Notes: generated by a model from the sequence alone, not told the origin. A stretch of 39,025 bases of DNA from Planctomycetota bacterium (GCA_003670925.1 QWQG01000249.1:1-39025); one strand, 5' to 3'; shown: positions 16,107 to 26,720, counted from the stretch's first letter. Made by a program: numbers and translations.

Positions 16107-17057
16107 TCAGTTATTGAGCATGTTTTCCTTCAATTGGATGGCAGCCGGGCCGACAAGAATGACAAAAATTCCAGGAAAAATGAACAGGACCAGCGGGAAA
16201 ATCATCTTCACTGCCGTCTTCGCTGCTTTCTCTTCCGCCATCTGGCGACGTTTTACACGCATTGTGTCCGACTGTACGCGGAGTGCCTGCGCGATTGATG
16301 AGCCGAAGCGATCGGCTTGGATCAGGATCGCCGCAAGCGCCCGGACGTCATCGACGCCCGTGCGGACTCCCAGATCATGCAATACTTCGCGTCGAGCCTT
16401 ACCCATTTGCAGTTGCTTGTTCGCGATTGCCAATTCAGAACAGACCTCCGGAGCTCCGGTGGCAAGTTCTTCCGACACCTTACGCAAGCCGGAATCGAGC
16501 CCTAGGCCGGCTTCTACGCAGACAACCAAGAGGTCGAGAGCATCGGGGAGTTGCAAAAAGATCTTTTCCTGACGCGACCATTTTTGGAGCGTGAGAATCA
16601 GTTCGGGTAGGAAAAATCCGATGCCACCAGCGATCACGAGCGACATCCATGAATTTTTCGCGAATCCCGCGGAATACAATCCGTAGCTGCCGCCAAGGAG
16701 CAAACCCACCCCCAAGGTTATGATTTTAATTGCGAGGAAATTTTGGGAGGCATAATGTCTTGTATAACCTGCATTGGCGAGACGGGTCTTTAGATCGCTC
16801 TGCTCCAGTTCACTTTTAGATTCCAGCGGTTTGGAGAGGAGAGGAGCGGCTTTGTTGAAGATCGCTGCCAAAAAATTAACGGAATTGGGAGTGGCAGTGA
16901 TACCAGAAATGCGTTTCTGCAAAGCAAATGGATCGCGCCACTCGTCGAGTCGTTCTGTCGCGCGAGACGACTTCCCGGCGAACGCGGCCCAGACGCCCCA
17001 AATGCCTGTGGCGACGCCCATGAATGTGATGATTGGTAGCAGCGTTTCATGATTCAT
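16107..17057 (-). CDS. tadC: Tad pilus/type II secretion platform protein TadC
   Basis: This is an inner-membrane platform protein of a Tad/Flp-type secretion system, with the type II secretion F domain. It has an N-terminal helix (LLPIITFMGVATGIWGVWAA), further helices near the middle, the F-domain core LPDALDLLVVCVEAGLGLDS, and the characteristic ending AVKMIFPLVLFIFPGIFVIL. Partner TadB lies 87 bases upstream. The frame is open to a TTG at 17108, but ATG 17057 (MNHETLLP) gives a normal length of 316 residues and is preferred despite a weak ribosome site. With TadB it should form the membrane base driven by the TadA ATPase. Confidence 0.9.
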   Translation of the reverse strand: MNHETLLPIITFMGVATGIWGVWAAFAGKSSRATERLDEWRDPFALQKRISGITATPNSVNFLAAIFNKAAPLLSKPLESKSELEQSDLKTRLANAGYTRHYASQNFLAIKIITLGVGLLLGGSYGLYSAGFAKNSWMSLVIAGGIGFFLPELILTLQKWSRQEKIFLQLPDALDLLVVCVEAGLGLDSGLRKVSEELATGAPEVCSELAIANKQLQMGKARREVLHDLGVRTGVDDVRALAAILIQADRFGSSIAQALRVQSDTMRVKRRQMAEEKAAKTAVKMIFPLVLFIFPGIFVILVGPAAIQLKENMLNN

Positions 17058-17144
17058 GACAGTTGCTCGATAAGTAATAATTTGGAATGCAGGAAACGTA
17101 TTGCTCAAAATGTAAGAGCATCCACTTGCATTGCCGAGATTTGT

Positions 17145-18107
17145 TCAGACCTTGATGTCCACAATTTTCTTAATGATGATGGCGCCGATAATCTGCATGA
17201 CCACTGCAGCCGTAATCATCTGACGACCAAGTTCACGATTAAAGAGGAGCATCACGTAATCGGGGTTCAGATAATAAACGGCGAAGAACAACACAACTGG
17301 CAAGCCCATCAGGACGACACCGCTGATGCGTCCTTCTCCAGTCAGGGCTTTCACCTGTCCCAGAATCTTGAAGCGTTCGCGCACGATGTAACTGATCTTG
17401 TTCAGAATTTCTGCAAGGTCTCCGCCCGCTTGACGCTGGATCGCGACAGCCGTCACAAAGAACTGCAAGTCCATGTTAGGAATTCGAAGTTGCATATTTC
17501 GCAATGCCTGTTCCATCGAAATCCCAAGATTCTGCTCGTCATAGACATGGCGGAATTCGGTGGAAATCGGAGCCTGCATTTCTGATGACACGACATTCAG
17601 ACCGGAAGAAAGACTATGACCTGAACGCAGAGCTCGGGAAATCAGTTCGAGTGCGTCCGGCAGTTGTTGTTCGAATTTAGTAAAGCGTGCTCGACGTCGC
17701 CACCATAGCCACAACCATGGAAGCGAGGCACCGAGGCCGGCACCTAAAGGAATCAACGCCAACGGCGCTTTGGAAATGCCCGGAAGCAAGGCACCCAGCA
17801 CCGCGGCAACCGCGCAAAGTATTAAAAATTGTTCAATCTTGAGGGGTGAATTGGCCTGTCGAAAAAACAGGGGTAGTTTCGAGAACCGTTGAATGAGGCC
17901 ATCGACAAGCCCCCCTGCAGTGCTCACACCGTCCCGCAGAAGTTGCTGAGAAATATTCCTCTTCGTTGGCTTTGCTGCGCCAGTAAAGGCCGCCAGTCTC
18001 GCATCGAGATTCGAGTCCGAATTGCCACGAAACGCGGAGTAGAGACCGAACACCAACGCCAGCACGCCGATGAAGGCCGTGATCATAATGATGAGATTTG
18101 GATCCAT
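17145..18107 (-). CDS. tadB: Tad pilus/type II secretion platform protein TadB
   Basis: The 320-residue inner-membrane protein has an N-terminal helix (LIIMITAFIGVLALVFGLYS), paired helices near residues 95-140, and the F-domain block LISRALRSGHSLSSGLNVVS, then QAGGDLAEILNKISYIVRER. A final helix pair precedes the end (MITAAVVMQIIGAIII). ATG 18107 is chosen because GGGAGG lies six bases upstream; ATG 18134 would place that site inside the gene. It follows tadA by 93 bases and precedes tadC by 87, the standard tadABC order. Confidence 0.92.
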   Translation of the reverse strand: MDPNLIIMITAFIGVLALVFGLYSAFRGNSDSNLDARLAAFTGAAKPTKRNISQQLLRDGVSTAGGLVDGLIQRFSKLPLFFRQANSPLKIEQFLILCAVAAVLGALLPGISKAPLALIPLGAGLGASLPWLWLWWRRRARFTKFEQQLPDALELISRALRSGHSLSSGLNVVSSEMQAPISTEFRHVYDEQNLGISMEQALRNMQLRIPNMDLQFFVTAVAIQRQAGGDLAEILNKISYIVRERFKILGQVKALTGEGRISGVVLMGLPVVLFFAVYYLNPDYVMLLFNRELGRQMITAAVVMQIIGAIIIKKIVDIKV

Positions 18108-18200
18108 ATTCGCCTCCCTTTGAGGAAGAACCATTTGGGAACAAGCCAGAGGCCGTTACCGACAGCGGCATCAACGAGATTTAAAAATTCATGAGATCTG

Positions 18201-19511
18201 TTAGGGACATCGCATCGTACGCTGGGCAAACAGGCCATTCGGCAGACGCACTCCACTGGTTTCCATGTGCTCAATGCACTTCGGGCGGACACCTGTTGAT
18301 TCGAAGTGACCGAATGCTTTTCCATTTTCACCAATTCCATCCTGTTGGAATTTAAAGATGTCCTGCATAACAATCGTGTCACCTTCCATGCCAACGACTT
18401 CGGTAATGTACGTGACTTTACGCGGTCCGCCCTGCAGGCGGTTGACCTGGATAATCAAATGCACGGCTGATGCAACCTGCTTTCGGACCGCAGACAGCGG
18501 CAAGTCGCAACCCGACATGTTGACCAGTGTTTCAATTCGCGAAATCGCATCGCGGGGATTATTCGCATGGACAGTGGTCATTGAACCATCGTGCCCCGTA
18601 TTCATGGCCTGCAACATGTCGAGTGCTTCGCCCCCACGGCATTCGCCGATGATGATGCGGTCAGGACGCATTCGAAGGGCGTTTTTCACGAGGTCCGTAG
18701 CCGTTACTTTGCCCTTGCCTTCAATGTTCGGCGGACGTGTTTCCAGACGCAGGACGTGTTCCTGCTGCAACTGAATTTCCGCAGCATCTTCGATTGTGAT
18801 GATGCGGTTGTCGTTCGAAATGAAGCTCGAGAGCGTGTTCAGCAGCGTCGTTTTTCCGGAACCAGTCCCGCCACTGATGATGAGATTTAAGCGTGCCTTC
18901 ATGGCACCTTCGAGAAACATGACCATTTCTGGCGTGAATGTGCCAAATTTGAGCAGGTCTTCCAATGTCAGCGGATTCGAACCGAATCGCCGAATCGTCA
19001 GAGACGGGCCATCCAGAGCCAAGGGAGGAATAATGGCGTTTAGACGCGAGCCGTCGGGTAGTCGAGCGTCCACCATGGGAGATGTTTCATCGATCCGCCG
19101 CCCAACTCGAGACACGATCCTGTCCAAAATCTGCAGCAAGTGATCGTTGTCTCTGAACGTTACGTCAGACTTGATGATCCGCCCGTTCTTTTCAAGGAAG
19201 ACGCTTTTAGGTCCGTTGATCATAATATCCGCAACGCCCTCCTCCTTCAGCAACAGTTCCAGTGGGCCGAAACCGAATGCTTCGTCAAGGACTTCTTCGA
19301 CGAGGCGTTCCCGCTCCGCACGATTCAAGAGCGGGTTTTCTGTGTCGCAAAGATGCTCGACGACGACACGAATCTCCCGTCTTAGTGAATCGCCTTCGAT
19401 CTCATTCAGTCGGGTTAGATCGAGTTTTTCAACGAGTTTACTATGAATATGTGACTTTAGTGCTTCGAAGTCGCCAGGCGATTGCTTGGACGATCTCATG
19501 GGGGCGATCAT
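18201..19511 (-). CDS. tadA: Tad/CpaF-type secretion ATPase
   Basis: This is the cytoplasmic hexameric ATPase that powers pilus assembly. An N-terminal helical domain ends in [20 protein letters not shown], the usual CpaF family block. Walker A is GGTGSGKTT (about 214-222), the Walker B region is [12 protein letters not shown] (about 285), and [11 protein letters not shown] is the family His box. ATG 19511 follows GGAGAAATTGGTC; the frame extends two codons to a TTG, and ATG 19499 is also possible. The C-terminal 60 residues after the core (from [20 protein letters not shown]) match the usual CpaF tail. The operon lacks CpaB, secretin, CpaE and pilin genes, which must lie elsewhere if the system works. 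Confidence 0.94.
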   Translation of the reverse strand: MIAPMRSSKQSPGDFEALKSHIHSKLVEKLDLTRLNEIEGDSLRREIRVVVEHLCDTENPLLNRAERERLVEEVLDEAFGFGPLELLLKEEGVADIMINGPKSVFLEKNGRIIKSDVTFRDNDHLLQILDRIVSRVGRRIDETSPMVDARLPDGSRLNAIIPPLALDGPSLTIRRFGSNPLTLEDLLKFGTFTPEMVMFLEGAMKARLNLIISGGTGSGKTTLLNTLSSFISNDNRIITIEDAAEIQLQQEHVLRLETRPPNIEGKGKVTATDLVKNALRMRPDRIIIGECRGGEALDMLQAMNTGHDGSMTTVHANNPRDAISRIETLVNMSGCDLPLSAVRKQVASAVHLIIQVNRLQGGPRKVTYITEVVGMEGDTIVMQDIFKFQQDGIGENGKAFGHFESTGVRPKCIEHMETSGVRLPNGLFAQRTMRCP

Positions 19512-20275
19512 GACCAATTTCTCCGTATTTTCTTATGCAAGCTCTGAACAGACTCATCCGCATTCGTGGTGCTGACGACGGGATATGCGGTCTGAGTCCT
19601 TTATGCAAGATAGGTCACGGATTACATCAGTGGCGGAAGGATCAGCCGAAAATGTAGCGGGAAATCGACACTTGCAGCAAATCATGCTCATTTGCAGCGG
19701 CTGACTGAAATGAGAATTGGACCCAAATGGAACGACAGACCTGCGGAAGTCTGCGGACAAGCAGCCAGTGACAAAGAATTCACTGCTTTCTCCCAAAACG
19801 GGTGCTGACAGCGATCGTTCATCAGATGGTCGAACTCGCAGGTGTCTCAATTCCAGGGCAGCGTCCGAATTCTTCACGGGCACGCTGATGTTCCGCGACG
19901 GTAACGATGTAGCCTAAAACATTGATGGAACACCGCACTTCCGTCCCCAGATCATGTGAGGGGACGCTGCGAAACATCGATTCTAATCGTGCCGGATGCT
20001 TGACAGTCAGCAAAAATCCGAGTAATTTGCCGCTTCGTCCTGAGAGACTTGGCGAAAATTCAGGGGATATCCGGGGTTGTCGTCAGATGTTTCAGGAAGT
20101 TTGCTGTTTGTTTGCTCCAGAACCGCGTTGAAGGAACCTGAAATGGACAAGATGTAGGTCTGACTCCATTTCTCCGATGTCTGGCGTGATTCACCAAATT
20201 GGTGACGCACGCTTCGAATAAGGTTCGGTTTTCTGCCATTGTGACTCAATTTGAGCAACTGTGGCGGGCGCGAAA
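19512..20275. other. Divergent intergenic region between tadA and nusA
   Basis: About 760 bases contain no recognisable gene; short frames on both strands lack family features. It must hold the divergent promoters of the tad and nusA operons, although I could not place them securely. The nusA-proximal end carries a dyad at 20184-20212 and a terminator-like hairpin at 20276. Confidence 0.45.
20184..20212. promoter_or_regulatory. Palindromic dyad upstream of nusA
   Basis: tcaccaa (20191-20197) and ttggtga (20199-20205) are perfect inverted arms around one central A. Outer bases gcgtg (20184-20188) and cacgc (20208-20212) extend the symmetry. It lies about 125 bases before the nusA start. The tight spacing fits a dimeric-repressor operator, but no regulator is known. 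Confidence 0.4.
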
Positions 20276-20303
20276 AGTGGGACATTGATCCCGCTTTTTT
20301 TTT
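20276..20303 (+). terminator. Intrinsic terminator or attenuator in the nusA leader
   Basis: The stem agtggga (20276-20282) pairs with tcccgct (20289-20295), with one G-U pair, around a six-base loop, and runs into nine Ts (20295-20303). It is 33 bases before the nusA ATG and in the same direction. It may attenuate the nusA-infB operon or end an upstream short transcript. Confidence 0.75.
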
Positions 20304-20335
20304 ATCCACGCACAGCACTATCAGACGTCTACTTC

Positions 20336-21766
20336 ATGAACGGAAACGAAATACTCAGAATTGTCGATGCAATCCACCGCGACAAGGCCATCGATTCCGA
20401 GGTCGTGTTTGAGGGGATTGAGCAGGCCATTCTTTCTGCCGCCCGTAAGCACTTTTCGGAAGAAGAGAAGCTGGAAGTTCGCATTGATCGCGAAACTGGC
20501 CAGCCTGCTCTGATCTGCGACGGTGCGACACTGGACCCCGATCTGCTGGGAGATCTGTTGGGACGCATTTCTGCGCAGACAGCCAAGCAGGTCATGATTC
20601 AGAAGATTCGCGAAGCCGAACGCGACACGCTTTATGAGGAATACCTCGAACTGCGAAGTCAGCAAGTCTCTGGCCAAGTCACACGTGTTGATCGTGGTAC
20701 GGTGATTGTGAGTCTCGGGAAAATTGAAGCCATTCTGCCTCGCAGTGAGCAAATCCGCAAAGAAAATTATCGCACGGGAGATCGTGTGCGCGCGATCGTC
20801 CTTGATGTACGCAAGGCGGGTTCGCGGGTTCGCGTTATTTTGTCGCGTACGCATCCAGACTTCGTACGGCGATTATTTGAGGTAGAGATACCGGAAGTTA
20901 ATGATCAGATTATTGAAGTTCGTTCGATTGCGCGAGAAGCAGGCAATCGTTCCAAGGTTGCTGTCTCGTGCAGCGACACGTCAATTGACTGTGTTGGTGC
21001 CTGCGTTGGGGTGCGTGGTGCAAGAATTCGCGGGATCGTAGAGGAATTGGCTGGCGAGCGAATTGATATCGTGCGCTGGAATGATTCGCTCTCAATTCTC
21101 GTGCCTAACGCGATGCAGCCGGCGGAAGTTGAAGATGTGATTCTCTGCCAGATGCTTGGAAAAGTGATCGTGCTGGTTCGTGAAGATCAGTTGTCGCTCG
21201 CGATTGGCAAGTTTGGTCAAAACGTACGATTGGCATCCAAACTGGTTGGTTGGGATATCAATGTCATGACCCAAGCATTGCTTGACCAGCAATTAGACAA
21301 GTCGATTGAAGCCTTCTGTGTTGCCCCGGGAGTGACTCCGGAATTGGCAGAAAATTTGGTTTCACAGGGCTTCTTCAGCTTCGACGATCTTTCTGTAATA
21401 GAGCCGGATCAGCTTGTGGAAATGAGCGGTCTATCCGCAGCAGATTGTGATCGAATCATTGAGTACGCCGACGTCGAAAGTGCGCGGCTTGAGGTAGAAG
21501 AGCGCATTGCGGCAGATCAACGTAAGCACGCGACCAATCAGGTGTCGACTTCTGCGTTAAAGAAACCTCTGGTGCAGTTGGAAATTGAGTCAGTAGCGGC
21601 TGGTGGTGATGCCGGTGACGAATCGGCCGCGGCAAAAGAGATGGATGATGCTGACGTGGTGATTGAAGATTCATTGGTCAGCCAGCCGGATTTAACTGCA
21701 CCTCAGGAGGGGTCTGTTTCTTCAGGTGCTGGCGATGATCTTCCTGCAGGGGTTGAAGAAATTTGA
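20336..21766 (+). CDS. nusA: Transcription termination/antitermination factor NusA
   Basis: NusA binds RNA polymerase and RNA to control pausing, termination and antitermination. The 476-residue protein has the N-terminal RNAP-binding domain (1-105), an S1 domain (about 110-172), and KH1 with [22 protein letters not shown]2 has [20 protein letters not shown], followed by an HhH-type region ([12 protein letters not shown]...[14 protein letters not shown]). An acidic low-complexity tail ends the protein. ATG 20336 ([13 protein letters not shown]) matches the family start; the frame runs open upstream through the terminator T-run, which should not be coding. No strong ribosome site is seen. It heads the nusA-infB-rbfA cluster, but the rimP gene normally in front is absent. 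Confidence 0.96.
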   Translation: MNGNEILRIVDAIHRDKAIDSEVVFEGIEQAILSAARKHFSEEEKLEVRIDRETGQPALICDGATLDPDLLGDLLGRISAQTAKQVMIQKIREAERDTLYEEYLELRSQQVSGQVTRVDRGTVIVSLGKIEAILPRSEQIRKENYRTGDRVRAIVLDVRKAGSRVRVILSRTHPDFVRRLFEVEIPEVNDQIIEVRSIAREAGNRSKVAVSCSDTSIDCVGACVGVRGARIRGIVEELAGERIDIVRWNDSLSILVPNAMQPAEVEDVILCQMLGKVIVLVREDQLSLAIGKFGQNVRLASKLVGWDINVMTQALLDQQLDKSIEAFCVAPGVTPELAENLVSQGFFSFDDLSVIEPDQLVEMSGLSAADCDRIIEYADVESARLEVEERIAADQRKHATNQVSTSALKKPLVQLEIESVAAGGDAGDESAAAKEMDDADVVIEDSLVSQPDLTAPQEGSVSSGAGDDLPAGVEEI

Positions 21767-22070
21767 GCAATGTGGAAATCCGTGGTCTGGTAGTTGGTTG
21801 AATATTTGCTTTGAAACTCACGTTATTGTTGGATTTGAATCGAGGAGACACATTCTTCAGTCAATGAATCACGTGTCTTTTGGTGTAGTGCGTCTTGTTG
21901 TTGGCTGTCACCGGCGTTTGCCGGAAACAAGTTGAAAATCGGCGTTGACCGGGTCAGCATGTCTCCGAAAGTAAACTCGGGTTGCTTAATGGATTGTTGC
22001 GAGTTTCAGTGCTGACACTGTCAGGGAAACGTTTTCTCGGACAGACTTCGTCGGTCTAAGGGGTTAAGTT
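21767..22070. other. Structured spacer and leader before infB
   Basis: The 304-base gap has no gene, unusually long for nusA-infB. It contains ccggcgtttgccgg (21911-21924), a tight hairpin. It also has a nested pair: gtcagca (21953-21959) with tgctgac (22010-22016), and aaactcg (21973-21979) with cgagttt (22000-22006). This could be an RNA leader controlling infB. Confidence 0.45.
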
Positions 22071-24839
22071 TTGAAGATACGTATCTTTGCTCTTGCACGG
22101 GATCTCGGTCTCGACAGTAAGGTGTTGATCGATCTCTGTGAACAAGCTGGAGTTAAGCTGCGCAACGCGCTAGCGACAATCAGCGAAGAAGAACGAGACA
22201 CGGTCGTAGCCTACATCCGCAGCAAGGGTCCCTCGACAGGTTTTGTTGCACCGTCGGTGGAAATGCCACCGGTTCGTGACTTACCGATGGTGCCCCCCGC
22301 GAAAATCCGGCAGATCGTCGGAATTCCGTCCCGCGGACTAGTTCGCGGCCAAGATGAGATTGAAGATCAGGAAGACAGCCTCGAGAAGATCGAAACTGAG
22401 GAACGTAATGCGGTTGAGACTGACACTGAGGCTGAGACTGAGATTGAGCCAGTGATTGAAGCGGTAGTTCTTGAAGACTTGGCTGTTTCCAATCCAGAAA
22501 CTCCAGCTGAAGAGCTTGCCCCGGAAGCCGAGATTTCATTTCAGGTAGCTGCTGCTGCGGAGATCGTCTCGAGTGTGACGATTGCTTCATCCCCGAAAGC
22601 AGAGGGATCATCGTTGGACGCGATGCGGCGTCCAAGAATGGCGAAGCAGCGTGAAATGCGGCCGATTGGTTCTGTCAAAGAACGCGAGCAGCAGGCTGCT
22701 GGCGCGGCGAGTAAACCGTCCGGACCACTCAAGGTCAACCGCGACAGACAGCCTAGCAGGCCCATGGTTGCGGCAGCGCCAGCGTTGCCGACTCCGAGCG
22801 TGAAGAAAACGAAGCCGCGCGAAGAAAAAGTGCAGAAGCCCGACATGTCACTGTCGGAAATTGTAGACCGACGCAGTCCACTTGCTGATCAATTGAAGGC
22901 TCTTCGCAAAGCTCGGGACGAGCACGAAGCGGGCGGTCCGGCTCCGGTTGAACGCAAAAAGGGAGGCCCTGCAAACCGTGGTTCGCTTCTGAAAGAACTC
23001 CGCGACACTCGAGAAGCTGAGCGTCAGGCCAAAAAAATCAAACGCCGCAAGCGTTCGGGTCCAATCGATCTTAAAACGACGGCTTCAATTTCATTTCCGA
23101 TCACAGTGCGAGCTTTATCGGAAGCAATCGGTCGGCCGGCCAAGTCGATTATGAGCATCCTGTTTAAAGCAGGACGGATGGTGACGATTAATGATGAGCT
23201 TGGCGAAGAAGAGGCGATGGAAGTCTCGATGGAGCTGGGGGTTGATCTCTCGTTCAAACGTCGCCGCGACATCGAAGTCGAATTGCTGGCATCGCTCGAT
23301 CACGAAGATCCGCCTGAACTGATGCGTCAACGTCCGCCGATGATTACAATTCTCGGGCACGTTGACCACGGCAAAACCACCATGGTGGATCGGATCCGCA
23401 AGGCGAATGTCGCTGCTGGCGAAGCAGGCGGGATTACTCAGCATATTGCAGCATATCAGGTCAACTACGAGGGTCATCAGTTGACGTTCGTCGATACTCC
23501 CGGCCACGCCGCATTTGGTGAAATGCGTTCTCGCGGTGCGGATGCGACTGACATCGTGGTCTTGGTAATCGCAGCGGATGACGGTGTAATGCCTCAGACC
23601 GTGGAATGCATCAGCCACGCCAAAAATGCCGGTGTGCCGATCGTTGTAGCGCTCAACAAAATCGATCTGCCGGGCATTGATGAGCAGCGAATTCTGCAAC
23701 AATTGGCGCAACACGAGTTGTTGCCAGCCGAATGGGGCGGGGAAGTTGAAGTGGTCAGAACGTCTGGAACGACGGGTAAGGGGATCGACAAGCTACTTGA
23801 AACCCTGTTACTGACTGCTGAACTGCAGGAATTTAAGGCAAATCCCGATCGCGAGGGACTGGGAGTCTGCCTCGAGGCGTTCCGAGACGAAGGTCGTGGG
23901 GCGATCGCGTGGCTCATCGTGCAAAAGGGAACGCTGCGCATTGGGGACAATGTCCTCTGCGGTGCAACCTATGGCCGAATTCGAGCGATGTACAACGATC
24001 GAGACGAGGCAATTACGGAAGCTGGTCCATCGACGCCGGTCAAGGTCTCTGGCCTCTCAGATGTGCCTGGGGCTGGCGATCATTTCTTTGTGATGAAGGA
24101 TATCGAAGAGGCTCGCGAAACGGCGGAAAGTCGGCTACACGAGGGCCGCACCGAGGCACTCTCCTCACGCGTGACTGCACGCACTCTCGAAGACATCCTC
24201 AGTGTGCCCCGCGAGGGTTTTGGAGTTCAAGAGTTGCCATTGATTTTGAAAGCCGATTCACCGGGCTCGATCGAAGCGTTGCGGGGTGAAGTCTGTAAAT
24301 TTGCGCATCCCGAAGTTAGGGTACAGATTATTCACTCTGGCGTTGGCGGCGTAAACGAAAGTGACGTATCGCTGGCCAGTGCTGCGGGAGCAATCATTAT
24401 TGCATTCCATGTGATAGCTGAAGATCGTGCTCAAATTCAGGCGGATCGTCAGGGGGTCGAGATCCGGCGCTATAACATCATCTATGAGGTGACTGACCAT
24501 ATTAAGCTGGCACTGCAGGGATTGTTGCGGCCGGAGCGTGTGGAAGTTTCCACCGGTCGTGCGATCGTGCTGCGGACGTTTAGTATCAGTCGGTTCGGCA
24601 CGATTGCCGGTTGTCGGGTTTTGAACGGGACAATTTCCCGGGATTGTCGCGTGCATTTAATCCGTGATCAGAAAGTGATGAACGACTATCGAATTGGATC
24701 ACTCAAGCGCGAAAAAGATGATGCAAGGGAGGTCCGCGATGGAATGGAATGCGGAATCCGGCTGGATGGATTCAATGATATTAAAGAAGGAGACTTGTTC
24801 GAGGCATTTCGAATTGACGAGATCGCGCGCACGCTATAA
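22071..24839 (+). CDS. infB: Translation initiation factor IF-2
   Basis: IF-2 is the GTPase that places initiator tRNA on the ribosome. The 922-residue protein has the IF2-N domain ([20 protein letters not shown]), a long acidic/Lys/Pro-rich linker (about 95-320), a second IF2-N segment near 345-400, and the G domain. G1 is GHVDHGKTT (429-437), G3 DTPGHAAF (from 475) and G4 NKID (529-532). Domains II to IV follow, ending [20 protein letters not shown]. The start is TTG 22071, supported by AAGGGG a few bases upstream and by the fit of MKIRIFALA to the family N-terminus. A rare start codon with a long structured leader suggests translational control. Confidence 0.96.
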   Translation: MKIRIFALARDLGLDSKVLIDLCEQAGVKLRNALATISEEERDTVVAYIRSKGPSTGFVAPSVEMPPVRDLPMVPPAKIRQIVGIPSRGLVRGQDEIEDQEDSLEKIETEERNAVETDTEAETEIEPVIEAVVLEDLAVSNPETPAEELAPEAEISFQVAAAAEIVSSVTIASSPKAEGSSLDAMRRPRMAKQREMRPIGSVKEREQQAAGAASKPSGPLKVNRDRQPSRPMVAAAPALPTPSVKKTKPREEKVQKPDMSLSEIVDRRSPLADQLKALRKARDEHEAGGPAPVERKKGGPANRGSLLKELRDTREAERQAKKIKRRKRSGPIDLKTTASISFPITVRALSEAIGRPAKSIMSILFKAGRMVTINDELGEEEAMEVSMELGVDLSFKRRRDIEVELLASLDHEDPPELMRQRPPMITILGHVDHGKTTMVDRIRKANVAAGEAGGITQHIAAYQVNYEGHQLTFVDTPGHAAFGEMRSRGADATDIVVLVIAADDGVMPQTVECISHAKNAGVPIVVALNKIDLPGIDEQRILQQLAQHELLPAEWGGEVEVVRTSGTTGKGIDKLLETLLLTAELQEFKANPDREGLGVCLEAFRDEGRGAIAWLIVQKGTLRIGDNVLCGATYGRIRAMYNDRDEAITEAGPSTPVKVSGLSDVPGAGDHFFVMKDIEEARETAESRLHEGRTEALSSRVTARTLEDILSVPREGFGVQELPLILKADSPGSIEALRGEVCKFAHPEVRVQIIHSGVGGVNESDVSLASAAGAIIIAFHVIAEDRAQIQADRQGVEIRRYNIIYEVTDHIKLALQGLLRPERVEVSTGRAIVLRTFSISRFGTIAGCRVLNGTISRDCRVHLIRDQKVMNDYRIGSLKREKDDAREVRDGMECGIRLDGFNDIKEGDLFEAFRIDEIARTL

Positions 24840-24956
24840 TGCTCACAGGTTTCGGCACCGCGGCCGCTGTGTTGCATCACTGGAACGCAGTGTTTCAAGA
24901 ACTCGAAACTGCGGACATAGTGTCTGAGTCGGCTGTCTCTTCAGGAATTAAACCCA

Positions 24957-25385
24957 ATGTCAACACGTCGAACGGCAAGAGTCGCCTCGATGATCCGGGA
25001 AGTCGTTAGTACCTCAATTCTGTTTGAGCTTCGCGATCCTCGGATCCAGAATGTCACGGTGCTGGGAGCGGATGTCAGTCCTGATCTTAGGTATGCTGCC
25101 GTGCGGATTTCCGTAATGGGCGATGAAAAGACAGCAGCACTTACGATGCACGGTTTGACTTCAGCAAAAGGTTATTTGCAGTCGAAAGTCGCTGAATACA
25201 TTAAGAGTCGCTACACTCCGGAACTGCGGTTTGTCTTGGACGACACCGTTTTGAAGTCTGTTCAGACGTCTGCTATTTTGCGTGATGTGCTCGCTCCTAA
25301 CAATGCGGATGTTGATGTAACTACGAGCGAGACGGAGCATTCAGCGGAACCATTTGCAAGCGACTCGAAGTATGGGGATTTGTAA
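24957..25385 (+). CDS. rbfA: 30S ribosome-binding factor RbfA
   Basis: RbfA helps mature the 30S subunit. The 142-residue protein shows the KH-like family pattern: STRRTARVASMIREVVSTSI, LRDPRIQNVTVLGADVSPDL, then HGLTSAKGYLQSKVAEYI and RYTPELRFVLDDTV. The last 30 residues are a variable acidic tail. It lies 117 bases after infB, the standard gene order, and shares its operon. ATG 24957 gives the expected start. Confidence 0.94.
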   Translation: MSTRRTARVASMIREVVSTSILFELRDPRIQNVTVLGADVSPDLRYAAVRISVMGDEKTAALTMHGLTSAKGYLQSKVAEYIKSRYTPELRFVLDDTVLKSVQTSAILRDVLAPNNADVDVTTSETEHSAEPFASDSKYGDL

Positions 25386-25476
25386 TCCAAATGGGCGTTT
25401 GAGCAGGTAAAGAATCAGGGGGCCGTGTCCAGATTATTTTTCTGGACTTGTCGATTAAGTTCAGCAGGGAACCACA

Positions 25477-26532
25477 ATGGGAACGACCAAGACCACCAAA
25501 GCGGCAGATAAGTCGCAGGTCTGTCGCAAGTTTGTCACGGCGCTTCACAAGCTGTACGGGAAGTCCGTTCCAAAGATCGAATTGTCGGTCATTGAAACGA
25601 TGCTTTTTGCTGCCTGTCTCGAGGATAATTCGTGGGCTCCCGCTGAAGTTGGATTAAAGAAGATGCTCGGCACCTTTTTTGACCTCAACGAAATTCGGGT
25701 AAGTTCCGTGAATGAACTTGAAATGGTGCTATCGCCGCTCAACAAGGCCGACTGGAAAGGGCTGCGTATTCGCTCCATTCTGAGATCAGTTTTTGAGTCA
25801 ACATATTCTTACGACTTTGAAAAACTCCGCCGACAGACATTGGAACAGGCCGTCAAGACTCTGAAAAAAATGACGGATGTGACACCATTCGTTCGGGATT
25901 TCGTATTGCACGAAATCTTAGGGAGCCATCTGGTATGTTTGGATGCGTCTATGCTGACAGCCGCAAAATGGTTTGGGCTAGTTCCAGAGACGCTGGATGT
26001 GAATGAAGGATCGGAATTTCTGAAGGGCGGGCTGAAGAAATCTGAAGTCTCCGAATTTTGCTATCTGCTGCGATGTATCTCGACAGATCCTAAATTTGTC
26101 CCACGATTTGCCGATCATCAGGACACAGAGCAGAGCATGGCCGATGTGATGGATCGTTTTGCGGAACTGCAGTTGCCACCCAAGCGAAAACCCAACAAGC
26201 CGCCTGTGGTAAAAGAGGTTTCAAAACCGTCAAAGCCTGAAATCGCCAAAAAGTCCGCGTTAGCAACTTCGTCGAAACCAACTGCGTCGGCCCAACCGCC
26301 AAAAACGTCTAGCAAGGCGGCAAAGGAAACGAAGCCTGTCGTAGCTGCTGCCAAGCAAAGTGCGAAGCCGGTGGCAAAGGCAAAAATTACGACACCGTCA
26401 AAATCAACACCGAAGACTCTTCCCAAAGCGAAGCCGCTCCATCCCGTACAGAAAAAGACAGTGACGCCAGTTGGTGGACAATCACTCGGATCTGGCAAAA
26501 AGGGAACAGCAAAGCCGGTGAAGAAGAAATAG
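25477..26532 (+). CDS. HhH-GPD (endonuclease III-like) protein, catalytic Lys replaced, with basic tail
   Basis: Residues 12-220 follow the endonuclease III fold pattern. The block MTDVTPFV (132-139) lies 18 residues before the conserved Asp in LVCLDASM (D156), the exact spacing of K120 and D138 in E. coli Nth. Here the Lys position is Phe138, and the helix-hairpin-helix glycines (GVG) are replaced by DVT. No four-Cys iron-sulfur motif follows. Residues 225-351 form a low-complexity Lys/Pro/Ala/Ser tail, strongly basic. The protein is thus probably a noncatalytic or altered relative that may bind nucleic acid through its tail. ATG 25477 follows cagcaggg. It lies 91 bases after rbfA, in the same direction. 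Confidence 0.72.
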   Translation: MGTTKTTKAADKSQVCRKFVTALHKLYGKSVPKIELSVIETMLFAACLEDNSWAPAEVGLKKMLGTFFDLNEIRVSSVNELEMVLSPLNKADWKGLRIRSILRSVFESTYSYDFEKLRRQTLEQAVKTLKKMTDVTPFVRDFVLHEILGSHLVCLDASMLTAAKWFGLVPETLDVNEGSEFLKGGLKKSEVSEFCYLLRCISTDPKFVPRFADHQDTEQSMADVMDRFAELQLPPKRKPNKPPVVKEVSKPSKPEIAKKSALATSSKPTASAQPPKTSSKAAKETKPVVAAAKQSAKPVAKAKITTPSKSTPKTLPKAKPLHPVQKKTVTPVGGQSLGSGKKGTAKPVKKK

Positions 26533-26720
26533 AATGGGACTTAATTCCGTGGTGCGTGAACCGAACTCGACATAACGCCAGAGCGGATCAATAATACCGG
26601 ATGAGCGAGATGGTACTGACCGCCGTTTCCAATCGTTGGATCAAGCCGACGAAACACGGGCGGGTATTACCGTTCCGCTGAGTTTTGTGTTTCTGCCTAC
26701 AGCTTTCGGTGAGACTGACA

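Noticed and set aside
19822-20013. 63-codon minus-strand frame upstream of tadA, considered as a pilin or CpaB fragment
   Set aside because: No hydrophobic helix or prepilin cleavage motif, and no similarity that I could name.
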